Positions 19,384 to 29,175 are shown, counted from the stretch's first letter. The stretch is 64,000 nucleotides of DNA from Pseudomonas oryzagri (GCF_020831405.1 NZ_JAJHPU010000043.1:558001-622000), one strand, 5' to 3'. The notes: generated by a model from the letters alone, not told the origin. Numbers and translations are program-made.

Positions 19384-19887
19384 TCAATGCAGGGCCTTGA
19401 CCATGTACACCGCCGGCACCCCGTAGGACGCCAGGTTGCGCTGCTGGCGGTCGTCCAGCCCGGCATGCTCGGCGTAGCCCTGGCGGCTCCAGAAACCCTG
19501 CGAATCCTGCACGGAGACCAGCGCGGAGTACTGCAGGCGGCTGGCGCGTCCCTGTTCGAGCAGCCGCTGCACCAGGCCCGGCCCGATGCCGCGACCGGCG
19601 GCGCGGCCGCTCACCGCCAGATCGTGCAGGTACAGGCAGTCGGCGTCCGTCGGTTCGGCGAACGCGCCGTCCAGCGGCGTCACCTTGCCGGCGCGCGAGC
19701 GATAGCCGAACAGGTAGGCGCATACGCCCCAGGCGTCCGCGGCGACCCAGGCCAGGTCCGGGGCGGCCAGCAGGCGCTGGCGGATGATTTCGGCACTCTC
19801 CAGCAGTTCGCTGGCGTAGGACTCTTGCTGGATAGCCAGCACGGCCGGGATGTCGTGCTCGGCCATGGGGCGCAGGTGGTAGTTCAT
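19384..19887 (-). CDS. GNAT-family N-acetyltransferase
   Basis: 167 residues. Begins MNYHLRPMAEHDIPAVLAIQ, a typical RimI-like GNAT opening; the acetyl-CoA-binding region is YLHDLAVSGRAAGRGIGPGL near 90-109 and VQDSQGFWSRQGYAE gives the C-terminal strand-turn. The substrate cannot be inferred. Its stop lies 9 bases from the inverted-repeat element. Confidence 0.82.
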   Translation of the reverse strand: MNYHLRPMAEHDIPAVLAIQQESYASELLESAEIIRQRLLAAPDLAWVAADAWGVCAYLFGYRSRAGKVTPLDGAFAEPTDADCLYLHDLAVSGRAAGRGIGPGLVQRLLEQGRASRLQYSALVSVQDSQGFWSRQGYAEHAGLDDRQQRNLASYGVPAVYMVKALH

Positions 19888-20039
19888 GAGCTCGGGGACA
19901 ATAAATCTGGAAAGCGGAAGCGCAGCGCGAAGGGCTTCTCGGGGAGCTCCTGCGGTGCGAAGTCAAGCCGCGTCGGCAGCGAGGGCCGGCATTATCCCAG
20001 ATTCGTGCGCGGCGCGGGCGCTGCCCGCGGCCGGCTCGC

Positions 20040-20663
20040 TCACAGATCCAGGCGAGCGCCCTGCAGGCGGCCGTGCACGGTGACCAGGTCGTAGGTGCGC
20101 TCTTCTTCGGTGTAGCGGGCGACGACCCGGTGGGCGACGCGGTTGGCGGTGTCGTTCAGGCGTTGGCAGTTGGCCATTACCGGCAGGGCGCGCAGCTCGC
20201 GATCGACGTCGAGGGCCGCCTTGCGGCTGATCTCGTAGTGCCCCAGTTCGTGCTGGTGCAAGGCTTCCAGATACTGGTCGAACTGTTCGCGTATACCGCT
20301 ATCGCCGCCTTCCAGGCGTGGCAACTTGATGACGGCGTGCAGGTTGGTGACGACATTGCTGAGCCGGCAATAGCCGTTCTCTTCAATCCAGTTATAACTC
20401 CAGTTCACCGTCCAGGTGGTATTGGCATGATAGGTGAGGCCGTCATGGCGGATCGGCGAGTTGCGGTTGAGCGTCATGCCCAGCGAATTCTCATCGCTAG
20501 CCGGTACGGGATAGTCGGTGTAGTCGAGTTTTTCGCCGATCTCGGCGTGCGCTTCGGGGGCTATCAGCGCAAGAGCCAGCGTTGCCAGCACGCTCGTCCA
20601 TAGAGCCTTGGCCAGTCCCATGCGCAGCGGGCGACCGCTCGAAATGCCGATGAGGTTTTCCAT
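20040..20663 (-). CDS. DUF922 family secreted putative zinc protease
   Basis: 207 residues with a signal peptide ending near AHA (residue 40). The mature part has the metalloprotease motif HELGH at 138-142, an early YPV segment, and two cysteines (99 and 166) that could form a disulphide, as in DUF922 predicted Zn-dependent secreted proteases. Substrate unknown. The ATG has AGGAGG 9 bases upstream. Upstream DNA is strikingly AT-rich compared with the rest of the window. Confidence 0.82.
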   Translation of the reverse strand: MENLIGISSGRPLRMGLAKALWTSVLATLALALIAPEAHAEIGEKLDYTDYPVPASDENSLGMTLNRNSPIRHDGLTYHANTTWTVNWSYNWIEENGYCRLSNVVTNLHAVIKLPRLEGGDSGIREQFDQYLEALHQHELGHYEISRKAALDVDRELRALPVMANCQRLNDTANRVAHRVVARYTEEERTYDLVTVHGRLQGARLDL

Positions 20664-21415
20664 GCTCCCACGCCTCCTGCATGTTTTCGCCGGGCAAGCC
20701 GAACCCGCCGCAGGAACTACCGGCCTGCGGAGAACAAAAATGTTCGAGGGTTTTTTGATTGTGCGACTTGAAGTTAGCAGAGGGCGAAAGTGGCGATGGT
20801 GGGCGGGTTTATATGATGTTTGGCAATTCTTTTTCTGGTCTTTTATTGGGAATAAATTTATCGTCGATAAAGTATCGACAATAAATTGTTGTTTTTGGAG
20901 TGGTAGATATTTAGTGCTAGTAATTGTCTTGGATGGCTTGAAGTAATTTTCTCCTGCTTATTTCCCGGTCGTACTATCTGTAAGACGATTTAAGTGATCT
21001 ACAAGGAATTTCACTCCGACTATGGCATTCGTGGAGTCACGCCTGGTCATGGCCCTTGGCGGTTGTCTGCGCTTTGAAGGGTGGGATCGTTCAGGAGAAA
21101 TGTTTTCTTGACGCTGCAGGACGACAGCTTCCCGGCGAATTTGTGGCTCGCTGCTGCGGCGACGTGCCGATGGGCGTGCCGATTAATGCGTTTTGGCGCG
21201 AATCACGCGACGAACGGTAATCGGGAGCGAGGTGGCGGCCTGCGGAGCATCGGTGGTCACCCGGGCGGTCATGCACTGGGCGGGGTGAGGAATGTCGGCA
21301 TGTCGTGGCCGGCGGTCGGGGAGGCGCTCTCGACTGCACGGTCCAGGCCATTTGCGGCTAGGCTGATCACGATGTGGATCCGCATCCGATCTAAATCAGC
21401 GGAGGAGTGCGTGCA
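20664..21415. other. Long gene-free region with an AT-rich core
   Basis: 752 bases without a gene I accept. The part from about 20738 to 20960 is markedly AT-rich with T runs, unlike the surrounding GC-rich DNA, and contains the dyad at 20857-20885. The part from 20960 to 21415 returns to high GC and shows only frames without family resemblance. The AT-rich core is a candidate promoter/operator zone for the DUF922 gene or a scar of acquired DNA. Confidence 0.6.
20857..20885. promoter_or_regulatory. Inverted repeat, possible operator or hairpin
   Basis: TTTATCGTCGATA (20857-20869) and TATCGACAATAAA (20873-20885) form a dyad with 12 of 13 pairs and a 3-base centre, within the AT-rich zone about 200 bases upstream of the DUF922 start. 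Function unknown. Confidence 0.4.
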
Positions 21416-21754
21416 ATGGCAACTGTCGCTCCAGAAGATATCAGCAGTAGCGTGCTGCGCCGGATGAGGGAAGGGGGGTTCGATTTTGCCCGGGTCCATC
21501 CGATCGAGTTCTACGCCATCTTTCCGGACGAGGCGCGAGCGCGGCAGGCGGCGGGAAATTTTCGTGGCGAGTCGATGAACGCCCAGGTCAGTTACCGCGA
21601 CGGGGCCTGGCACCTGCAGGTGAGCAAGGTGATGTACGCCACCCATGCCGGCATCGACGATTTCGAGAACGACCTGCAGGCGCTGGTCACTCCTTTGGGA
21701 GGTGTGCTCGACGGCTGGGGAGTGACCCAGGAAGTGGAGGGCAAGCGACCCTGA
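21416..21754 (+). CDS. RraB-like ribonuclease E inhibitor family protein
   Basis: 112 residues. The sequence runs ISSSVLRRMREGGFDFARVHPIEF..., FPDEARARQAAGNFRGESMNAQV and SKVMYATHAGIDDFE, the pattern of RraB/DUF695-related proteins annotated as regulators of RNase E activity. GGAGGAG lies 8 bases before the chosen ATG; a GTG three codons upstream is also open. It is a stand-alone gene. The inhibitor role is by family only. Confidence 0.78.
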   Translation: MATVAPEDISSSVLRRMREGGFDFARVHPIEFYAIFPDEARARQAAGNFRGESMNAQVSYRDGAWHLQVSKVMYATHAGIDDFENDLQALVTPLGGVLDGWGVTQEVEGKRP

Positions 21755-22016
21755 ATGGTGCGCGCGATCCTGTGATCGCGTTCGCAATGCTCACGGTGGT
21801 ATGTTCAAGCAGAAGCGATTTCGTCTCAGCTGCAAGCTGCGGAGGCCGCTTGCGTTCTTTTGATGCTCTCAACGCACGTCTCTTGGTTACGGATGCGCCG
21901 TTTTGGTGCTTCCGTGCCTTGCATTTTGCATAAGCTGCTGAACTTAAAGGAATTTATCGGTTGGCCCGGGCCTTGCATTTGCTAAGGCAAGAGGCACAAA
22001 CAGGGAGCGTGCGATA

Positions 22017-23456
22017 ATGGTTCGCAGCACTTACGATGAGATGTACGATGCCCAGGGCGGATGCCGGGCGCATTATCAAGCCTTTGCCCGCTGGCTGGCG
22101 GCCACCCCGAGCGAACTGGTCGAACAACGCCGCCGCGAGGCCGATCTGCTGTTTCACCGGGCGGGAATCACCTTCACCCTGTATGGCGACAAGCAGGGCA
22201 CCGAGCGCCTGATCCCCTTCGACACCATCCCACGCAGCATCCCCGCCAGCGAATGGCAGCAGGTCGAGCGCGGCTGCATCCAGCGCGTGCGCGCGCTGAA
22301 CATGTTCCTCGCCGATCTCTATCACGACCAGCGCATCGTCAAGGCCGGCATCATTCCCGCCGAGCAGGTGCTGGCCAACGAGGGCTATCAGCTGGCCATG
22401 CAGGGGCTCGATCTGCCCCACGATCTCTATGCGCACATCGCCGGTGTCGATCTGGTGCGCGACGGCGATGGCACCTACTACGTGCTGGAGGACAATCTGC
22501 GCACGCCGAGCGGCGTTTCCTACATGCTGGAAAACCGCAAGATGATGATGCGCCTGTTCCCCGAGCTGTTCGCCGGCCAACGCATCGCGCCGATCAACCA
22601 CTATCCGAGCCTGCTGCTCGACACCCTGAAAAGCGCCAGCCTGGTCGACAATCCCAGCGTGGTGGTGCTCACTCCCGGGCGCTACAACAGCGCCTACTTC
22701 GAACACGCCTTCCTGGCCCGCGAGATGGGTGTCGAGCTGGTCGAAGGCGCCGACCTGTTCGTGCGCGACGATCGGGTATATATGCGCACCACCGCCGGCC
22801 CGCAGCCGGTCGACGTGATCTACCGGCGCATCGACGACGCCTTCCTCGACCCGCTGGCCTTCAATCCCGACTCCATGCTCGGCGTGCCCGGCCTGCTCTC
22901 CGCCTATCGCAGCGGCAAGGTGATCCTCGCCAACGCCATCGGCACCGGGGTGGCCGACGACAAGTCGGTGTACCCCTACGTGCCGGAGATGATCCGCTTC
23001 TATCTGGACGAGGAGCCGATCCTCGCCAACGTGCCGACCTGGCAGTGCCGCAAGCCGGCCGAGCTCTCGCACGTGCTGGCCAACCTGGAGCACCTGGTGG
23101 TCAAGGAGACCCAGGGCTCCGGTGGCTACGGCATGCTCGTCGGTCCGGCCGCGAGCAAAGCCGAGATCGAAGCCTTCCGCGCCCGCCTCAAGGCCAACCC
23201 GGCGGCCTACATCGCCCAGCCGACCCTCAGCCTGTCGACCTGTCCGACCTTCGTGGAAAGCGGCATCGCGCCGCGGCACATCGACCTGCGACCGTTCGTG
23301 CTGTCCGGCCAGCAGGTGCGCCTGGTGCCGGGCGGGCTGACCCGCGTGGCCCTGCGCGAGGGCTCCCTGGTGGTGAACTCGTCGCAGGGCGGTGGCACCA
23401 AGGACACCTGGGTGGTCGAGGATTCGACCGTAGCCTCCGAATCACGCGAAGTCTGA
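22017..23456 (+). CDS. Circularly permuted type 2 ATP-grasp protein
   Basis: 479 residues of the circularly permuted ATP-grasp family (COG2308 type). Visible features are YDEMYDAQGGCRAHY at the N-terminus, the acidic YVLEDNLRTPSGVSYMLENR near 157-175, and KETQGSGGYGMLVGP near 366-380 as the permuted nucleotide-binding glycine-rich loop. Such enzymes are expected to form amide bonds using ATP. It is followed after 13 bases by the alpha-E gene and then the transglutaminase gene, a conserved trio of unknown function. Confidence 0.9.
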   Translation: MVRSTYDEMYDAQGGCRAHYQAFARWLAATPSELVEQRRREADLLFHRAGITFTLYGDKQGTERLIPFDTIPRSIPASEWQQVERGCIQRVRALNMFLADLYHDQRIVKAGIIPAEQVLANEGYQLAMQGLDLPHDLYAHIAGVDLVRDGDGTYYVLEDNLRTPSGVSYMLENRKMMMRLFPELFAGQRIAPINHYPSLLLDTLKSASLVDNPSVVVLTPGRYNSAYFEHAFLAREMGVELVEGADLFVRDDRVYMRTTAGPQPVDVIYRRIDDAFLDPLAFNPDSMLGVPGLLSAYRSGKVILANAIGTGVADDKSVYPYVPEMIRFYLDEEPILANVPTWQCRKPAELSHVLANLEHLVVKETQGSGGYGMLVGPAASKAEIEAFRARLKANPAAYIAQPTLSLSTCPTFVESGIAPRHIDLRPFVLSGQQVRLVPGGLTRVALREGSLVVNSSQGGGTKDTWVVEDSTVASESREV

Positions 23457-23469
23457 GCGAGAAGCCGTC

Positions 23470-24414
23470 ATGCTGAGTCGTACTGCTGCCGATCTGTATT
23501 GGATGTCGCGCTATCTGGAGCGCGCGGAAAACATGGCGCGGATGCTGGATGTCAGCCATTCGCTGTCGCTGATGCCGCAGGGCGGTCGGGGCGATGGCCT
23601 GGAAGAGCTGGCCATGCCGCTGTTGATCACCGGTACCCTGGACGCCTACCTGGAGCGCCACCGCGAGCTGGACGCCGAGCGCATCCTGCACTTCTTCGCC
23701 CTCGACGCCGACAACCCGGCGAGCCTCTACAGCTGCCTGCGCGCGGCGCGCACCAATGCCCACGCGGTGCGCGGGCGGATCACCGCCGACATTTGGGAGA
23801 ACATCAACGCCACCTGGCTGGAGATGCGCCACATCGCCGAGCAGGCGCCGGCCAACTTCAGCGCCAGCAACTTCTGCGAGTGGGTCAAGGAGCGCTCCCA
23901 TCTGTTCCGCGGGGCCACCGAAGGCACCATCATGCGGGGCAACGCCTATCGCTTCATTCGTCTCGGCACCTTCATCGAACGCGCCGACAACACCCTGCGC
24001 CTGCTCGACACCCGCAACCAGCTGATGGGCGACGCGCCGCCGTGCGAATCCACCGCACGCGACTACTATCAGTGGAGCGCCCTGCTGCGCGCGCTGTCGG
24101 CCTACGAGGCGCATGCCGCCCTGTACCGCGGCTCGCCCAAGGTCTCGCAGGTGGCCGAGCTGCTCCTGCTGCGCGCCGAGGTACCGCGCTCGCTGCGCAC
24201 CTGCATCGCCACGCTGAGTCAGATCCTCGCCGAGATCCCCGGCACCAACGGCCGCCCGGCCCAGCGCATGGCCGCCGAACTGGAGGCGCGCCTGCGCTTC
24301 ACCGGTGTCGAGGAAGTGCTCGAGGAAGGCCTGCAGGCCTGGATCCACGACTACATCCTGCTGGTTCGCCAGTTGGCCAACGCCATCCATAGCGCCTATC
24401 TGGAGGCTGTATGA
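23470..24414 (+). CDS. Alpha-E domain protein
   Basis: 314 residues, almost all helical. Starts MLSRTAADLYWMSRYLERAENMAR, the signature opening of the alpha-E (COG2307) family; conserved Glu/Arg pairs such as ERADNTLRLLDTR recur. It has no known enzyme activity and is nearly always found with a permuted ATP-grasp protein and a transglutaminase-like protein. Its TGA overlaps the next ATG by 4 bases. Confidence 0.9.
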   Translation: MLSRTAADLYWMSRYLERAENMARMLDVSHSLSLMPQGGRGDGLEELAMPLLITGTLDAYLERHRELDAERILHFFALDADNPASLYSCLRAARTNAHAVRGRITADIWENINATWLEMRHIAEQAPANFSASNFCEWVKERSHLFRGATEGTIMRGNAYRFIRLGTFIERADNTLRLLDTRNQLMGDAPPCESTARDYYQWSALLRALSAYEAHAALYRGSPKVSQVAELLLLRAEVPRSLRTCIATLSQILAEIPGTNGRPAQRMAAELEARLRFTGVEEVLEEGLQAWIHDYILLVRQLANAIHSAYLEAV

Positions 24415-25217
24415 GGCTTGCCATCCATCACGACACCACCTACCGCTATGCCGAGCGGGTGCGCGCGAGCATCCAGTACCTGCGCCTCACCCCACAGAAC
24501 AGCGCGCGCCAGCGCGTGCTCGACTGGCAGTTGGATCTGCCGGAAAGCGCCCGTGCCCAGCGCGACGGCCATGGCAACATCCTGCACGTGCTGACCCTCG
24601 ACGAGCCGCACCAGGCCATCGTCATCGGCGCCCACGGCCAGGTGGAGATCGACGAAAGCTGCGAGAGCGAGAGCGATCCGGTCTCGCCGCTGCCCTATCT
24701 GCGCTGCACCGGGCTGACCACGGCGGATGCCGCCCTGCGCGAGTTCGCCGCCCAGGTGTGCGGCGCGCGCCGCGACCGTGCCGCGCTGATCGAGCTGATG
24801 GCGGCGCTGCACCGGCGCATGCCGTTCAGCCCCGGCGTCACCGAGGTCGAGACCACTGCGGCCGAGGCCTTCGCCCTGGGCCTGGGCGTGTGCCAGGACC
24901 ACACCCACGTGTTCCTGGCCTGCGCCCGCAGCCTGGGCATCCCGGCGCGTTATGTGTCCGGCTACCTGTGCACCGCCGGCAGCCCGCAGCTGGCCAGCCA
25001 CGCCTGGGCGGAGGTCTGGATCGACGGCGCCTGGTACAGCTTCGACGTTACCAACCAGCTGACCCGTCCCGAGCGGCATATCAAGCTGGCTGTCGGTCTC
25101 GACTACCTGGACGCCTGCCCGGTGCGCGGCATGCGTCGCGGCGGCCAGGAGCAGATGCACGCCCAGGTGCAGAGCGCGCCGCTGCTGCAGAACCAGCTGC
25201 CCAGCCAGGAGCAGTGA
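24411..25217 (+). CDS. Transglutaminase-family cysteine protein
   Basis: 268 residues. An N-terminal beta domain (IHHDTTYRYAERV) precedes a transglutaminase core with an intact triad: Cys161 (GVCQDHTHVF), His197 (SHAWAEVW) and Asp212 (YSFDVTN). No signal peptide, so cytoplasmic; bacterial members more often act as proteases or amide hydrolases than as cross-linkers. Third gene of the ATP-grasp/alpha-E operon, suggesting it breaks or exchanges amide bonds made by the ATP-grasp enzyme. Confidence 0.9.
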   Translation: MRLAIHHDTTYRYAERVRASIQYLRLTPQNSARQRVLDWQLDLPESARAQRDGHGNILHVLTLDEPHQAIVIGAHGQVEIDESCESESDPVSPLPYLRCTGLTTADAALREFAAQVCGARRDRAALIELMAALHRRMPFSPGVTEVETTAAEAFALGLGVCQDHTHVFLACARSLGIPARYVSGYLCTAGSPQLASHAWAEVWIDGAWYSFDVTNQLTRPERHIKLAVGLDYLDACPVRGMRRGGQEQMHAQVQSAPLLQNQLPSQEQ

Positions 25218-25262
25218 TTCCCCCGCGCCCGGGCGCCGTATGCGGGCCGGGGCGAACGGCGA

Positions 25263-27965
25263 TCAATCCGGCTGCGTTCGCCGATGCGCGCGCAGCCGGC
25301 GCAACAGCCACTTCTCCACCTCCACCAGCACCAGCACCCCCAGTCCGCAGGCGGCCACCAGGCCCCAGCCGCGCGCATCCAGCGCGGCGGTGCCGAACAG
25401 CGCCTGCAATGGCCCCCAGTGAGTGAACGCCAGCTGCAGGGGCAGCAGCAGGGCGACCATCGTCCACACCATCGGGTTGTCGCGCAGGCCGAAGCCGGCC
25501 GGTTCGAGCAGGCGGCGGGCGCAGAACAGATAGCCGATCTCCCCGGCGACCAGGGCATTGACCGCCAGGCTGCGTGCCACCTCCAGCGGCAGGCCCAGCC
25601 GCTCGGCATGCATGAACATGCCCAGGCTGGCGCCGCTCAGCAGCAGGCCGACGAACAGCAGGCGCCACAGTAGCTGACCGGACAGCAGCGGCTCGCGCGG
25701 GTCGCGTGGCGGACGGTGCATCAGGTCGCCCTCGGCCGGCTCGAAGGCCAGCGCCAGCGCCAGGGTCACCGCGGTGACCATGTTGACCCAGAGGATCTGC
25801 AGCGGGGTGATCGGCAGGGTCAGACCCAGGACGATCGCGGCCAGCAGCACCAGCGACTGGCCGGCGCTGGTCGGCAGGATGAACAGGATCGACTTGCGCA
25901 GGTTGTCGTAGACGGTGCGACCTTCGGCGACCGCGCGGGCGAGGGTGGCGAAGTTGTCGTCGGCCAGCACCATCTGCGCGGCCTCCTTGGCCGCCTCGGT
26001 GCCCTTGATGCCCATCGCGATGCCGATGTCGGCGCGCTTGAGTGCCGGGGCGTCGTTGACCCCGTCGCCGGTCATCGCCACCCGTTCGCCGCGCGCCTGC
26101 AGGCGCTCCACCAGGCGCAGCTTGTGCGCCGGGCTGGTGCGGGCGAACACCGCGGTGTGCGCCAGGCGCGCGTCCAGACCGGCGTCGTCGAGTCGGTCGA
26201 TCTCCGCCCCGGTCAGCGCGGTACCGCTATCCAGGCCCAGGCGTCCGGCGATCGCCAGGGCGGTGGCGGCGTGGTCGCCGGTGATCATCTTCACCGCGAT
26301 GCCGGCGCTGCGGCAGGCGGCGATCGCCGTGACGGCCTCGTCGCGCGGCGGATCGAGCATGCCGACCAGGCCGAGGAGGATGAAGTCGCCCTCCAGGTCG
26401 GCGTAGTTCAGCTCGGCCTGCGGCCTGGCCAGAGGGCGCATGGCCACGCCGAGCATGCGCAGGCCGAGGGTGGCGCCTTCCTCCAGGCGGCTGTGCCAGT
26501 GGCGCGGGTCGAGGGTTTCGGGGTTGCCGTCGCGCCACTGCCGGTTGCACAGCTCGAGCAGGCGCTCCGGAGCGCCGAACAGATAGATCAGGCCGTGACC
26601 GGCGTGATCGTGATGCAGGCTGGCAGTGCAGCGCAGTTCCGGGCTGAAGGGGATGCTGTCGACCCGCGGCAGGCGTGCCAGCTCGTGCTCGGCACGCAGG
26701 GCGAGCTTGCCGGCCAGGGTCAGCAGCGCGGCTTCGGTGGGATCGCCGCTGATCCGCCAGCCCTCGGCAGTGTGCTGCAGGCTGGCGCCGCTGGCCAGCA
26801 GCCCGGCGCGGGCGAGCTCCAGTAGGTCGTCGGCCTGCTGCGGCTCGAGCCGGCTGCCCTGGCTGCTGAGGCTGCCGCAGGGCTCGTAGCCGACACCGCC
26901 GATCTGGTAGCTGCAGCTGGTGGTGAACACCTGCTGCACGGTCATCTCGTTGCGGGTGAGGGTGCCGGTCTTGTCCGAACAGATCACCGTGACCGCGCCC
27001 AGGCTCTCCACCGCCGGCAGGCGACGGACGATGCTGCGGTGGCGGGCCATGCGCTGCACGCCGAGGGCGAGGACGATGGTCAGCACCGCCGGCAGGCCCT
27101 CGGGGATCGCCGCCACGGCCAGGCCCACCGCAGCCATCAGCATGTCGCCGGGCGCATAGGCGTGCCACAGGGTGCCGACGGCGAAGGTCAGGGCGGCGAG
27201 GCCGAGGATGGCGATGGTCAGCTGGCGGGCGAAGCGCTGCATGTCGCCGAGCAGCGGGGTCTGCAGGCTCTCCACCTGTTCGAGCAGGCCGCTGATGCGG
27301 CCGAGTTCGGTGGCGTCGCCAGTGGCGACCACCACGCCGGCGCCGTGTCCGGCGCTGACCAGGGTGCCGGAGTAGGCCATGCAGTGGCGGTCGCCGAGGC
27401 TGGCGCTGCCTTCCACCGCGCTGCAGGCCTTGTCGGCGGGCAGCGACTCGCCGGTGAGCATCGCCTCGTCGATGCGCAGGTCGCGGCACTCCAGCAGGCG
27501 CAGGTCGGCGGGCACGCGGTCGCCGGCTTCGAGCAGGACAATGTCGCCGGGCACCAGCTGCTCGGCCGGCAGCACGCAGGCCGCGCCGTTGCGGCGTATC
27601 CGGCAATCGAGGGTCAGCAGCGTGCGGATCGCGCGCATCGCCTGCTCGGCCTTGCCCTCCTGGAGGAAACCGACCAGTGCGTTGATCGCGATCACGCCGA
27701 GGATCACCAGGCAGTCCAGCCACTCGCCGAGCAGGCCGACCAGCGCCGCCGAGGCCAGCAGCACGTAGATCAGCAGGTTGTGGAATTGGCGCAGCAGACG
27801 CTGCAGCCAGCCCGGTCCGCGGGCCTCGGCCAGCCGGTTGGGGCCGTGCTCCTGCAGCCGTCGCGCCGCTTCGGCGCTGTCGAGGCCGGCGGTCCGCGCG
27901 TGCAGCCGTTCGAGACACTGCTGGGGGGGCTGTGCGTGCCAATCCTCTGGCGGTTTGCTGGACAT
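25263..27965 (-). CDS. P-type cation-transporting ATPase (Ca/Mg-type, P2/P3-like)
   Basis: 900 residues. All core motifs are present: TGES (171-174), PEGLP (288-292) in the fourth helix, the phosphorylated Asp331 in DKTGTLT, and a later [12 protein letters not shown] hinge. About ten membrane helices are visible. No N-terminal heavy-metal domain, and PEGLP rather than CPC argues against Cu/Zn/Cd; the LWVNMVT segment near helix 6 is like Ca2+ ATPases. Ion not proven. I chose the ATG at 27965, with GGGAG 7 bases upstream, over one two codons earlier. It stands alone, converging on the transglutaminase gene. Confidence 0.9.
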   Translation of the reverse strand: MSSKPPEDWHAQPPQQCLERLHARTAGLDSAEAARRLQEHGPNRLAEARGPGWLQRLLRQFHNLLIYVLLASAALVGLLGEWLDCLVILGVIAINALVGFLQEGKAEQAMRAIRTLLTLDCRIRRNGAACVLPAEQLVPGDIVLLEAGDRVPADLRLLECRDLRIDEAMLTGESLPADKACSAVEGSASLGDRHCMAYSGTLVSAGHGAGVVVATGDATELGRISGLLEQVESLQTPLLGDMQRFARQLTIAILGLAALTFAVGTLWHAYAPGDMLMAAVGLAVAAIPEGLPAVLTIVLALGVQRMARHRSIVRRLPAVESLGAVTVICSDKTGTLTRNEMTVQQVFTTSCSYQIGGVGYEPCGSLSSQGSRLEPQQADDLLELARAGLLASGASLQHTAEGWRISGDPTEAALLTLAGKLALRAEHELARLPRVDSIPFSPELRCTASLHHDHAGHGLIYLFGAPERLLELCNRQWRDGNPETLDPRHWHSRLEEGATLGLRMLGVAMRPLARPQAELNYADLEGDFILLGLVGMLDPPRDEAVTAIAACRSAGIAVKMITGDHAATALAIAGRLGLDSGTALTGAEIDRLDDAGLDARLAHTAVFARTSPAHKLRLVERLQARGERVAMTGDGVNDAPALKRADIGIAMGIKGTEAAKEAAQMVLADDNFATLARAVAEGRTVYDNLRKSILFILPTSAGQSLVLLAAIVLGLTLPITPLQILWVNMVTAVTLALALAFEPAEGDLMHRPPRDPREPLLSGQLLWRLLFVGLLLSGASLGMFMHAERLGLPLEVARSLAVNALVAGEIGYLFCARRLLEPAGFGLRDNPMVWTMVALLLPLQLAFTHWGPLQALFGTAALDARGWGLVAACGLGVLVLVEVEKWLLRRLRAHRRTQPD

Positions 27966-28120
27966 GCGCATTCTCCCTGCGACTGGGCGAAGGTGGACCG
28001 CGGAGGAGACAGGATTGCATCGGTGAGTGGCGGCCTCATGTCACGACCTTAGCTCGCGGCTGGGGACGGGTCCATGCGCGCTGGGAGAACGCGGTCGCAG
28101 TCCCGCGCCCCGGCGCGGCA

Positions 28121-28150
28121 CCGGCAATATCCGGCAATATCCGGCAATAC
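28121..28150. repeat. Three tandem 10-bp repeats (CCGGCAATAT)
   Basis: CCGGCAATAT occurs at 28121 and 28131 and CCGGCAATAC at 28141, head to tail. A fourth, CCGGCAATTT, begins at 28179. Ten-base spacing puts each copy on the same face of the helix. They lie between the divergent P-type ATPase and moxR genes, just upstream of the moxR promoter candidate. Confidence 0.6.
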
Positions 28151-28202
28151 TTGCAGCCGGAGGGGGATCGCCAAGTCACCGGCAATTTTGCTGCGCGGCG
28201 CT

Positions 28203-28230
28203 TTGCCCGACGCGGTTGGCCCAGTACGAT
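28203..28230 (+). promoter_or_regulatory. Candidate promoter for the MoxR-DUF58-tgpA operon
   Basis: TTGCCC (28203-28208), 16 bases, TACGAT (28225-28230), 28 bases before the ATG. The fourth CCGGCAAT repeat ends 15 bases upstream of the -35 box. Confidence 0.35.
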
Positions 28231-28257
28231 CAATGCTTTACGCAAACGGAGCATGCG

Positions 28258-29175
28258 ATGCGCACCCAACTGGAAAGCTGTCTGGCCGCGGTCAATCAGG
28301 TACTGCTGGGCAAGGACAGGCAGGTGCGCCTGGCCCTCGCCTGTCTGCTGGCGCGCGGCCACCTGCTGCTCGAGGATTTGCCGGGGATGGGCAAGACCAC
28401 CCTCAGCCATGCCCTGGCCCGGGTCCTCGGCCTCAGCTATCAGCGCATCCAGTTCACCTCCGACTTGCTGCCGGGCGACATCCTCGGCACCTCGGTGTTC
28501 AATCGTGATAATGGGCAGTTCATCTTCCATCCGGGGCCGATCTTCGCCGAGCTGGTGCTGGCCGACGAGATCAACCGCGCCACGCCGAAGAGCCAGAGCG
28601 CGCTGCTGGAAGCGATGGAAGAGCGCCAGGTGACCATCGAGGGCGCGACCCGGCCGCTGCCGGAGCCGTTCTTCGTGATCGCCACGCAGAACCCGGTCAG
28701 CCAGGGCGGCACCTTCGCCCTGCCCGAGTCGCAGCTCGATCGCTTCCTGATGCGCATCTCCCTCGGCTATCCGGCGCGCGCGGCGGAGAAAGCCCTGCTG
28801 CTCGGCGAGGCGCGCCGCGACCTGCTGCCGCGCCTCGAACCGGTACTCGATCATGCCGCGCTGGCGCGCATCCAGGCCGAGGTGCCGGGCATCCACGCCA
28901 GCGAGGCGGTGATCGACTACGTACTGCGCCTGGTCGAGGCCACCCGCAGCCAACCGGCCTTCGCCCTCGGCCTGTCGCCGCGCGGCAGCCTGGCGCTGCT
29001 CGCCGCGGCGCGCGCCTGGGCGATGCTGGCGGGCCGCGACTACGTGATTCCCGAGGACGTGCAGGCGGTGCTGCCGGCGGTGGCCGGCCATCGCCTGCGC
29101 GATGCGGCCGATCCGGCCGGCCACGGCGGCGGCGCCCTGGTGCAGTGGCTGCTGCGCGAAGTGACGCCGTTCTGA
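28258..29175 (+). CDS. MoxR-family AAA+ ATPase
   Basis: 305 residues. Walker A GMGKTT at 43-48, Walker B in LVLADEINRA, the MoxR-typical EAMEERQVTIEG and ATQNPVSQGGTFALPESQLDRF, then sensor 2 in a helical lid. MoxR ATPases act as chaperones that assemble or mature partner complexes. GGAG lies 6 bases before the ATG. Its TGA overlaps the DUF58 start. The trio MoxR, DUF58 and TgpA is conserved in Pseudomonas. Confidence 0.93.
   Translation: MRTQLESCLAAVNQVLLGKDRQVRLALACLLARGHLLLEDLPGMGKTTLSHALARVLGLSYQRIQFTSDLLPGDILGTSVFNRDNGQFIFHPGPIFAELVLADEINRATPKSQSALLEAMEERQVTIEGATRPLPEPFFVIATQNPVSQGGTFALPESQLDRFLMRISLGYPARAAEKALLLGEARRDLLPRLEPVLDHAALARIQAEVPGIHASEAVIDYVLRLVEATRSQPAFALGLSPRGSLALLAAARAWAMLAGRDYVIPEDVQAVLPAVAGHRLRDAADPAGHGGGALVQWLLREVTPF

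Noticed and set aside
20608-20946. A 112-residue frame across the start of the DUF922 gene into the AT-rich island
   Set aside because: First third is antisense to a signal peptide, the rest is AT-driven hydrophobic sequence with no ribosome site or homology that I recognise.
21081-21467. A 128-residue frame before the RraB-like gene
   Set aside because: Rich in Arg, Gly and Ala without domain pattern, and it overlaps the well-supported start of the RraB-like gene.
25218-25262. Possible terminator between the transglutaminase and P-type ATPase genes
   Set aside because: GC-rich with partial dyads but no clear stem or T-run in either direction.
28121-28188. Possible CRISPR-like or iteron array
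   Set aside because: Units are only 10 bases, mostly without spacers, and no cas or replication gene is near; listed as a tandem repeat instead.
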